A stretch of 64,000 nucleotides of DNA from Pseudoscleropodium purum. Taxonomy: Eukaryota > Streptophyta > Bryopsida > Hypnales > Brachytheciaceae. The translations under genes were made by a program, and so were the position numbers. Shown piece after piece: positions 33,519-42,522 of the stretch. Numbering within the stretch: position 1 is the stretch's first letter; each line of letters opens with the position of its first letter. The stretch is taken from the NCBI GenBank assembly GCA_963969395.1, contig OZ017796.1, forward strand, positions 13,952,501 to 14,016,500, given 5' to 3'. Below the pieces are notes generated by a model, which made no database searches, was not told where the DNA came from, and was given only the letters and a program-made list of their open reading frames with translations.

Positions 33519-34940
33519 TCAAAAATAATCATTGGGGTTCGGGGAAGGAGGGGAGAGTATCTTGTCCAATCCCATGCCTAAGGTCTGGTCTTTCAAAATC
33601 TCCCCAAATCCAACACTATCATCATCCTCAATGTCTGCAAGATTTTGAGATTCCACAAGGTATTCCACATTTGTTGATGCTGGTAGGGAAGGAAGGGGAT
33701 CCAATGCAGCCGTGTCGTCTTGTATCTCCGGGATGGTCTCCTACTACACAGAATGCTCCTGGGCATTTTTATCCTCACCTCAAGGGTAATCAACTTGCCA
33801 TTGAGTGGCTTCAAGAACATTAGGAGTACACTCAATCTCCACTGAGGTACTTGTGTTCTATAAGGAGGGGTGGAGTGGAGGAGGAGTTGGATCCTCTATG
33901 GGAGGGGGAGGAAGAAGAACAAGATTTCCAATGGGAAGAGGAAAGGAAGGAAGAGTTGGGTCCTACACGGGATGAGGAATAGGAGCAAGATTCTCTTTGC
34001 CTCAAAGATAATTCTGAGGGCCTTACTTGATCTAGTCCAAAAGAAGCCCCTCAAAAGGATCTCCCTCCCTCTACTCAATAGGAGTCTCGACTATCGATGT
34101 GAAAACGACCTGTGACTCAACCAATCTTTGTTTAAACTCTCTATTCTCCTCCTCAAGAGCCTTTGCCTCCTCTTTCTTCTTTTTAAGGTTGCGAAGCTCC
34201 TCTTCTATGGCCTGAATCCTTTCTTTCTCCAACCGGTCCGCTTCCCTCTTCTTGGCCTTTTCTTTTTCTCACACCACCCCAAACCTAGTTTTCTTGGGTT
34301 CCTCTTTAACTGGCTACAGAGTTATTTTTGATCGCTCGAGAGAGACCATGTCGTGTGTTTCAACATCGGAATGAGCCCCTTCACATTCACAATCATGCTA
34401 GTTTAATTATGAAGGATCAGCATTGTCTTCTTCAAGCCCTCCATAGTTGATGTCATCTAAGTCGAAGTAATCCAACTTGTCATTGAGGTTATAAACCACT
34501 CGAGTAGGCATTGGGATAAGAATTTGGGCAGTTTCCTCCCTCGTCTTGTAGCTTGTGAGGTTGAAGCCAAATCTTGCCCTTTGACTTGAAAATCACGTGT
34601 TGTGATCTCCAAATCAATTCTCCGAATAGTGTGTATTTGTCCCGAACTCATTGATATTCACGTCGGCTCCCCCTATCACACCCTCGTTGCCTTCCTCCAA
34701 AGGACCTTCGGGTTGTGCCTCTTCCACCTACCTTTCCACATTTCCATTATTTGACGGCATGGACTCAAAGTTGAGGTCGGGAGAAGCAACGAGTTTCAGA
34801 TGAGTGTAGGTAGGAAGGAACGGCAAATTATCGTGATAGAAGTCTCTCAGGTCAGTTCTGCCACAATGATACTTTGCCATTTCTTAGAGCTTCTTAGAAA
34901 AATGGTGGTCGACGAGGCCATAATAGTGTAAACCATATAA
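33519..34940 (-). pseudogene. Exon 2: linker, coiled-coil and proline-rich region
   Basis: Follows an acceptor (TTTTCTTTCAG before 34940) and continues exon 1 in phase 0: LYGLHYYGLVDHHFSKK, then MAKYHCGRTDLRDFYHDNLP. Next come an acidic stretch and a Lys/Glu-rich coiled coil (about 34300-34110, IQAIEEELRNLKKKKEEAK), then proline-rich and acidic sequence ending NPNDYF and TGA at 33519. The 474-codon frame has no indel but about 17 stops, roughly 9 TAG, 5 TGA and 3 TAA. One palindrome copy lies inside this exon (33990-34014), where it supplies a TGA. The coiled-coil layout resembles the pseudogene at 0.65-2.7 kb. The 5' part may belong functionally with exon 1. Confidence 0.6.
33990..34014. repeat. 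Palindromic motif inside exon 2
   Basis: ATTCTCTTTGCCTCAAAG followed by ATAATT is a copy of the dispersed palindrome, here within a coding frame instead of an intron. On the minus strand it gives the codons NYL-stop-GKEN. Confidence 0.65.
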
Positions 34941-35185
34941 CTGAAAGAAAAATGAACTAACTAACACCTCAACGCCATCAATTTATTATCTTTGCCTGGA
35001 AGATAATGATTCCAAATTTATCTTTGAAGCAAGGATGAAGTATTATACCACAATCAATATGAAAGACAACAAAACCTCAAAATGATTATCCTTGAAGCAA
35101 AGATAATTGGATACTAAAATGAGACTCCAAACTTCAAACTAATTATCCTCAAGGCAAAGATAATTGTATTAGAGTGGTTGCATAC
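34941..35185 (-). other. 245-bp intron packed with palindromes
   Basis: On the minus strand the intron begins GTATGC after GCGAAG and ends TTTCTTTCAG. Both borders fit plant splice sites, and the frame is phase 0 on both sides. It contains four copies of the palindromic motif: 34986-35007, 35018-35040, 35085-35108 and 35141-35165. Together they fill about 40 percent of the intron. Confidence 0.7.
34986..35165. repeat. Palindromic motif, four copies in intron 1
   Basis: Copies vary around TTATCYTTGARGCAAAGATA. The best is 35141-35165 (AATTATCCTCAAGGCAAAG and onward). The 34986 copy lies in the opposite sense (TTATCTTTGCCTGGAAG). Spacing between centres is irregular, about 30-65 bp. Confidence 0.75.
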
Positions 35186-37081
35186 CTTCGCACCAATCAT
35201 CATTTTGCTTCTCGCATAAATGCCAATGACATTTTCTCCGGTACTAGCAAAGCTTTGCAAAAGGTCTATATAGAACTCCATCCTCAGTTTGCACTGGTGA
35301 GATCTATATTTTGCTTTGTTGTTCTTGGAGTAATCCATGTAGTATGGATTATTCGATGTCTCGTATTTGTCGAGAATTGCCTCAGAGTTAATAGGTTGCC
35401 CTACATTGTCTTTTTTTAGAAAAAAGAGGAGTGTTACAGAGGTAAGCTTGGATCAGCTACTCATCACATCTAACTGTTCTACCTTCGAGGGAAGGTACAA
35501 TGATTTTTTCAGGACAAACTGCTTGAGATATGTCGTCCCAAACTCAAGGACCTTGTCTTCTTCAAATACGTTTTCAACAATCTACAACCACGCATCGGGG
35601 GTGTACATTGTAGGCCTTAAGTGACTCCCTAAGAATTTTAGCAATGGGTATGCAATGGGGCCATCACCTGAACCAGGTCTTGGCTTCAGTACTTGTTGGA
35701 AATTGATTACAGCCAGCGGCAGTTTTCACGCTTGGTATTGCCATGGGTGACTTGTACAAAACACCATGGGGAAACACTCATGGCCTCGAATGAATACATC
35801 ACCACCTGGTCGATCGAGCTAATTCTTGAGCTTCAGGTACCTCTGGAAAAAGAGGAGGACATCAAGAAGCCCCTTGTCAACAAAATAGGATGCTTGCCTG
35901 GTCTTGCCCTCGTTGTTTAGATGATTCCTGAAGAACTCATTTGGTGTAGTTGTGAGGAGGAAATCCCAAGAAGCAGGTGTGAATAAGTGGATGTGTTTCC
36001 AGTTCCTCCACTCCTCATCAAACACTTTGTCATCATTGTCCTTAAATTTCAAGGTTGGAGTGACTACCATAAATTCTTCAATGACCACTTTCTTGTGCTT
36101 TTTGCGCTCCACCCAATCTGCGGAGGCTATATTGTCTTCGCAAAGGATTTTTGTTCTATAGAAGGACACCTTTAGATAGTTTCTCTTCCAATTTGGAATC
36201 CTCCTAAGCAAATGAATTGCATACTCCTCGAGATCTTGGTCAGTGAAGTGACCCATGTGCTTGAAAAACTCTCTTTTCATGGAGGAAGAGTATGGAACGA
36301 AGCTCTTCTCAACATATAATGTTTTTTTTGTCATGGGATCTACTAGTGCCCCCTCTCGTTGCTTTCTGACGGGCTCTCCTTCTATAGCATCGAGGCTTCT
36401 TCTTCTCTATATTTCAGCATGGCCTTGAGCCCTTCCACTACCCCGGCTTAAAGACCTTCTTCCACCTAACCTCGCTTCATTCTAAGGCTCTATTATTTGC
36501 TCAGCTCATCTTCGTCCGCTTCCCTAGTCTCTTTCCTGCCCTTTATGGATGACATTTAACATGGCATGTTTCTCAAGGCGCCTATGAATAATATTCAGCT
36601 TGCGCAATTTGGTTCCCGCATCCGTCCGTGTCCATGGACTAAATTGCTTAATGAAGTCAGGTGCCATGGAGTCTAAATTTGCTTCCATGAGGTCGATATT
36701 CATCATTGGATAGTCAAAGACTTTGTTTGTGTCATTCAAATGGCTTATAATTGAATGCGTATGGTTCGTCTCTTCTCCATCAGCACCAATCGCAATGAGT
36801 GTTATAACAAGGAATTCTTGATGGTATTCAATATGTTGCACCTTTTCATTGAGATTCCAGTTGAACCATATTCCTGATTCTTTCATTTTGAGGTGCATAA
36901 AGACATAGTCCTTGGATCGGTTGACTACAAATATCCATGAGTCTACATTGTCTCTGAATTGCCAAAGATCTCCATAAACTTTTTGCAATTGCAGGAAGAA
37001 TGGCCCATCTCCCTTCCACTTCATGAATGGCTCTATATAGTGTGCTATGTGTGAGTAATCGTATCCTGTGTTGGATTCCAT
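35186..37081 (-). pseudogene. Exon 1 of large minus-strand pseudogene
   Basis: From ATG at 37081 the frame runs 632 codons to a splice donor at 35185/35186 with no indel. The first 185 codons (MESNTGYDYSHI to KGQERD) are uninterrupted. A second long clear stretch covers 36334-35819 (about 171 codons: FFKHMGHFTDQDLEEYA, ASYFVDKGLLDVLLFF). Later parts read CTSHPWQYQA, SGDGPIAYPLLKFLG, YRSHQCKLRMEFYIDLL and FASTGENVIGIYARSKM. About eight stops occur, 5 TAG and 3 TGA, none TAA. No signal peptide or membrane segment is evident. I do not recognise the family. The SHPWQY to FASxGE portion dimly recalls methyltransferase-like proteins of large plant elements, which I cannot support further. Confidence 0.65.
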
Positions 37082-37165
37082 TTTAGATCTACATTTGCAT
37101 AGCTATAGTTAGTTATGTATTATAATGTTGTCTTTGTTTCTAAGATAAGTCCTCGAGAGTTCTTT

Positions 37166-37231
37166 TTATCTTTGCCTTGAAGATAATTTATCTTCGACTC
37201 GAGAAAAATTATCTTTAAGGCAAAGATAAAT
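37166..37231. repeat. Palindromic motif copies upstream of exon 1
   Basis: TTATCTTTGCCTTGAAG and onward (37166-37188) and AATTATCTTTAAGGCAAAG and onward (37208-37231), with a third degenerate half-copy between them, lie about 85-150 bp upstream of the ATG at 37081. This is where a 5' leader or leader intron would be. Confidence 0.7.
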
Positions 37232-37437
37232 GATGTACCCTAAAACCAAATTAAACTCCTACAATTTGCCTGAACTAAAGCTTTTTGAAACCTAAGCCCT
37301 AATCCGGAAATTATATTCATTATAACTCACACAGATATTTGAATTGCAATTCTACTTTAGGATTGCTACCCTATCCAGAAACTATTCAATGCAGAACTTG
37401 GAATGCACTTTTCCTGCAAACATTTTCAAACCAAAAG

Positions 37438-37766
37438 CATGGTTGTCATAACGGGTGAGTTAGGGTCATCGGACGGGATGGACGGACAGGCAAATCGGAC
37501 TGGACAGACGGACGGTCCGGACGACTTTAATTTTGTAACTTGTGCAATTTTGCAGAATGACACGTCACCTCAAAATGCAAAATCCAGGGCGCGGACGCCT
37601 TTAGGGTTCAGGTTAGGGTGCCCTGACGATCTCGTCCACGCCCAGCGTGTTCCTTAATCCACATGGCATCTACGTGGCCTATTTTTTCGTTATCAGAAAG
37701 TCAACTATATGTTGACTATATCGGACGGACGGGCGAACCGGACGTCTGTCTACTATGACAACCATC
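37438..37766. mobile_element. GC-rich hAT-type MITE with CATGGTTGTC ends
   Basis: Starts CATGGTTGTCATA and ends TATGACAACCATC, flanked by ACCAAAAG (37430-37437) and ACCAAAAA (37767-37774), a 7-of-8 target duplication. The ends match those of the 88-bp foldback at 20202. The interior has CGGAC/GTCCG words near both ends like the CAGGGTTGAC family. It has no transposase. It lies in the probable 5' leader region of the minus-strand pseudogene. Confidence 0.75.
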
Positions 37767-37774
37767 ACCAAAAA

Positions 37775-39218
37775 AACTTCTAGATCCCTAGCACAATCAC
37801 TTTAAAACTAAATAATTTCTAAAACCCTAGCATAAACTCTCTCAAAACAAAACTTCTAAAACCCTAACTTAGATAATGCAAGAAAAACACAACAAAATTA
37901 TCTTACAAAAAACAACATTTCCAAAGCAAGACTATAGAAACTTGAAGTTTACAATTTCAAAACTGGGAAGAAGTACTCACCAAAATTGCAAAAATTGGAA
38001 AGCTCCACTAATGACGAAGTCCCTCACTAGCCATAGAAACAAGTAAATAGTGCACTAAATTCTGCAACTCACAACATACCAAAGTGAGTAAACCATGGCG
38101 AAACTCACAATGCTCTCAACTAAGAGCTCAATGAATAAAAATCACAAAACTCAAAACTCACAATTGAATGGAAACTAGAAATTGAGAGCTCAAATAGCCA
38201 AGAGATTCACCTTAACAACGCCAAACTCACAACACAAACTACAAAGTCGCAGTGCAATTTTCAACTGCAATCCCACAATTGCAAACTCCGAGGCAAACTC
38301 ATAGGCACAAACTGCAAACTAAAATTGGTCGCACAAACACACTCTTATAGCACAAATTCATAGCACCAAATTCATTTGGTCAAACTCAAATGGCCGAATA
38401 AACGCACTCTCAATAGCTACACAAACGGTGGAAACAAACGCACTCACAATTGCAATCACACACAAGCGCACTCAATTGTGTTTCCATCGCCTCATGTAGG
38501 GACGATGACTTCCCAAGCCTCATACCTGAACTTGCTCAAAATTTCCAAACTTGTGACAAAACTTCGGCACTGAACTTGTGAGGGAGTTCCCTAACCGAAT
38601 TGACCCTTATAAATCCAAACCTATTCCTACTCTTTGCCACCAACCCTATGTTGAAGTTTGCCGACTCTAAATTCTTTACGACTTTGAAAAATCAAACCTC
38701 ATCCAGAATTTTCTGCAATGAACCTAAACTCTAAATCCTAAGTCCAAACCGTAAATCCTAAAATCCTTAACCAAAAACTTATTTAAATCCTAAAATTGGA
38801 AACCTAGCTGAGCCTAATGACTAAAATTAATCGGAAAAATCTTTGGATGAATAAAATGGAGAAGCACTTATTGGAAGTAAAGGCATTCCCTTCGCCCAAG
38901 GTATTTAAAGTAGCAATAGTAGCAATAGTAGCAATTGCCGTCATGTAAAAACCAATTAATTATTTGTTGCATTGTTTATGTGTTAAGTTTAAGGAAATAT
39001 TAGAAATGATCACATGTATACCAATATTGAAACTTGTTGTAACTTGAATAGGAAGCCAACATTTTCCTAGATTTTATCAAACCCCAAGTAGTTTAATTTT
39101 GCAAACTCAAAACAGACTTGGATACCAAAAATATTCAACTATTAATGAGTTAATGAGTTAATCAATGGATTAAATGAATGTAGTATTAGACCATGACGGT
39201 GTCAAAAATACAAGAGAG

Positions 39219-39287
<69 letters not shown>

Positions 39288-41440
39288 CTTCTATTCAATT
39301 ATGAAATGTAATACATGATTGCCCTTACTACATACATTAAGATACTAGAATAAAATGCATAACTTCTTATATAAATTTATAGCTTTGACTTCAAACTGTG
39401 CTTTAATTTATGTTTTGTATAAAATTCTAATAGCTATGAGTTTTTATTTAACATAAAAATAACCATTTTTTTTTTCTAACAATAAATTATGATCTGGAAC
39501 AGATTTTTAAAAAACTTTCTAATTATTAGATAATCTAAAAGAAGAAATGCAAGAATTATTTCCTTAAATGTGTTTCATTTTTAAGCTTTTGTAATTTGTA
39601 CACCAATGCAAAAAAAAAAAAAAAAAAGGACCAAACTTCACATCAAATAAATTAAACTTCTAAAAGTTAGGAAGTGTCTTTAATATGAAGTTAATGAAAC
39701 AAAATTAGGACATGTGGTGTAGACAATCTTCTATTGAATCTAAAGAAAATCAAGACAAATTGAAAACTCTAAACCCTCGAAAGGCACTTTGTTGTTTTCC
39801 TAAGGATCCCTAAACCTTAAATCATAAAATTATTCAGTAGAATCAATGTTGAACAAGATAATTCAAAATCATACCTTGTTATTTGCAAAGTAACTATTAT
39901 AATTATTAATATTGAAATATAAACTTTACTAAAAAGTATTTGGTCAATGATTCTATTATGATAACAGATATTTAACACCAAATTCATAATGTACCATTGA
40001 TACATGATTGTGAAGTGTTCAACATGTCTTTTGTGATTTCTATAGACAATGATACATGAAACTTTTTGAAAGTCTAATCAGTCACTTACCACAGTAATCT
40101 TCATAATATATGTGAGAGCAAGTAGTGACACATGAATATATTTTAAATTTTGTATGTAGAAAGTGTGACTAATTTCAAAAATGGATGTTAGTACACTTGC
40201 AGTTTGTGTTATTTTCTACAATATCATAAGCAAATAAGTGCTCTAATTTCAAAGATAGAATTTAGTTCAATTAGTGATAAATGATTAGGTGCATGATATT
40301 TTTTTCAATATTATAAACCATAGATTGACTATTGTATTCCAAGGTATAATATAGTGAAGTCCCCCCAAGATTTTAAAATTCTTCAAAAAATATGCATACC
40401 ATGATATCATTGCTTTGAATTTATATATAATTTACTTATTCTGAGACAAAAACTAATAAAAAATAGTATATAAATTTGTAGCAATGACTTAGATATAGAC
40501 CAATTTATTTGTATATATCCATGTTTTGTAAAGAACATAATTTTGAATGTGAATTAAATTAATTATATAAGATTGAAAATATTCAAATTCTAGTAGAAAT
40601 TAATGATGTAATATTTTCAAAAAATATAATGTTATAATCCAAAAATTTGTGCTCAAAGTTTTAAATGGTCTTTATATTTTTTTTATACCTAGCTTTTGAT
40701 CCTAATATAAGAGGTCTTTCTACAAAAAGTTCTATTTAAATATGATAGTTCTTCTATACAAAACAAATAATTATGGTTTTTATGGCCACGTTTTCTAAAA
40801 AATAATCACAAAAAACACTACATTTCATGTACTTACATTTGAACAATTTAAACCTTGTGTTCTATTATACATTTTTCTATGTGCGCTATCAAATGTAGAC
40901 AATCCTACATTATTTAATTCACATAGTATTAATTATGGTAATGTGTACACATAATTCTAGAAACTTTGACTACACTGAGTGAAATTTATTTCCATGTGAA
41001 AACTATTAAAACAAACATTATGCCTAACCTTACCTAATAGGGCTACTCAACATTAAGTTCAACAAGACTCTACATTTTATACTCTGAAGTCTACGAAACA
41101 ACATTTGCAAACCCTAAACCCTAAAGAATTTAGTGCAATAAAAAACTTCTACTTTACGCTGCCCTAATTTCATGACTTGCCTACTTGAAACATGGAATCA
41201 TTCCCGCAGTCAAATCTTTAGGGCAGCCAAATTTTTAAAAGTGAGAGATGCCCATCTTTAACTACCAATGGAAACATTTACATTTACATTATTTAATAGT
41301 TTTGGGCTTTTAAAATAAAGGTTTGGATATGGCCTTCCTATTTTAGTACCAAAAAATTAGGCAAAAAGTAGAAGATTTGATTTCAAATTGTCACTATTTA
41401 TGAGGCCCGTGATGTTGCGAACTTAAAAAAAGCACGCTCA
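37775..41440. other. Spacer between divergent pseudogenes
   Basis: No coding frame is supportable. On the minus strand, GCTACTTTAAATACC near 38895-38915 is TATA-like and could belong to the minus-strand gene. The spacer holds a (TA)n run (39220-39284) and an A run (39609-39627). The rest is AT-rich. Confidence 0.4.
39220..39284. repeat. (TA)n microsatellite, about 32 units
   Basis: An uninterrupted TA run of about 65 bp. It lies roughly midway between the starts of the two divergent pseudogenes (37.08 and 42.52 kb). Copy number will vary between individuals and assemblies. Confidence 0.95.
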
Positions 41441-41447
41441 AAAGTCA

Positions 41448-41820
41448 ATGCATCCTCCACTAAAGAGGTACTTCTCCCCTATCCTCCGAAATACAGGATT
41501 GTTCAAATTCCGTTTCAAGTTCCTGGAGATTTTTCGTGCACCTTATGTACTGTCTCTCTTCTTGCAAACATCTCATTTTGCCACTCCAGTTTTCCATGGC
41601 ATTCTCTTTTGTCGCATATCTTCAACATTTCTCCAACACCAGTTTATGACTTAGACTTTGTGACAACATTGTTCACGCTAAATTGTTCCTTTTTCTCTGT
41701 TTGTCTTACTCGCATCCACAAGCCTTCATCACTATTGGATTCTCGTAAGTTCATTGTTTTGAAGTTTATCTTTTCATGTCGACTATTGTAAGTTCATTGT
41801 TTTGAAGTTCATTTTTTCAT
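41448..41820 (+). promoter_or_regulatory. Probable 5' leader with duplicated splice donor
   Basis: A pyrimidine-rich, AT-poorer segment precedes two exact GTAAGTTCATTG donor-like sites at 41746 and 41788. They sit in a 42-bp tandem duplication (GTAAGTTCATTGTTTTGAAG repeated). Either could open a leader intron that closes at TTTTTCTTGCAG (42511-42522), directly before the ATG at 42524. Confidence 0.5.
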
Positions 41821-42055
41821 ATTGTTTGTAGAGTATGTGTGACTTTGTACAGTCAAACTCCGTAGTGCCTGAGATTGCTTTGTTTTTTGTATAGGATTTC
41901 CATCATTTACAACTCATTGCAATGTTCAATTCCAAGATTTGTATTTCCCATTGTTTTTCTTCTCTACTGTGTGGTTGCTTGAGATTACTGCACAATTTTG
42001 ACGCCATTAATTCCGGAATAGTTCAAGAATTAAGTATCTCTAACATTCTATTTGT

Positions 42056-42112
42056 CTTCACCTCAAGGATAATTTATTTTCAAGGCAAAGATAAATTATC
42101 CTTGAATTAAAG
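42056..42112. repeat. Palindromic motif cluster in leader intron
   Basis: Overlapping degenerate copies of the dispersed palindrome: CCTCAAGGATAATTTATTTT, then CAAGGCAAAG, then ATTATCCTTGAATTAAAG. They lie in the putative leader intron of the plus-strand pseudogene. Confidence 0.65.
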
Positions 42113-42460
42113 ATGTCAAAAGTAGTGTTCACCCATATTAAGTGCTTCAAGATATACATTGACTATTTTATATGCTAACTCTGAAATGTACCTTTACTTG
42201 TATCAACTTTATCATCAAGATGAAGATAACTATAAGGTTTTCCCAAATGATGGATATGCAATACAAAAGCTAATGTTGTCATATTTTTTTAAACAGCTAG
42301 ATATATAAATTTGATTGGAATTTGTTTTTTTATAGATTCCGATGGGTTTAGAGATCAATATTTATTCTAATATTTTTTTGGCACATAATTTGCATATATG
42401 AGCTGAGTATGTCTAATTTTGACAGTTTCATTTCTTATTTATCTCTAACATTTTTGAAAT

Positions 42461-42490
42461 AAATTTATCTTCGAGGCAAAGATAAATTCT
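42461..42490. repeat. Palindromic motif before splice acceptor
   Basis: TTTATCTTCGAGGCAAAG followed by ATAAATT is a well-preserved copy about 35 bp upstream of the putative acceptor at 42522. Confidence 0.7.
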
Positions 42491-42522
42491 AATAGACTCT
42501 ACTATCTATGTTTTTCTTGCAG

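Noticed and set aside
33593..33835. 80-codon minus-strand open frame overlapping exon 2
   Set aside because: It lies in a different frame from the continuous exon-2 reading, which links in phase to exon 1. Its composition looks like an out-of-frame shadow.
653..37081. Stop-codon reassignment (UAG read as Gln) to explain the many in-frame TAGs
   Set aside because: TGA and some TAA also interrupt the same frames, other genes here have frameshifts, and plant nuclear genes use the standard code. C-to-T decay in CG/CHG context explains the pattern more simply. It is kept only as something to test.
31909..37231. CRISPR-like array from the repeated palindrome
   Set aside because: Copies are degenerate, irregularly spaced and in both orientations, and lie in introns of a eukaryotic gene. 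No cas-like genes are present.
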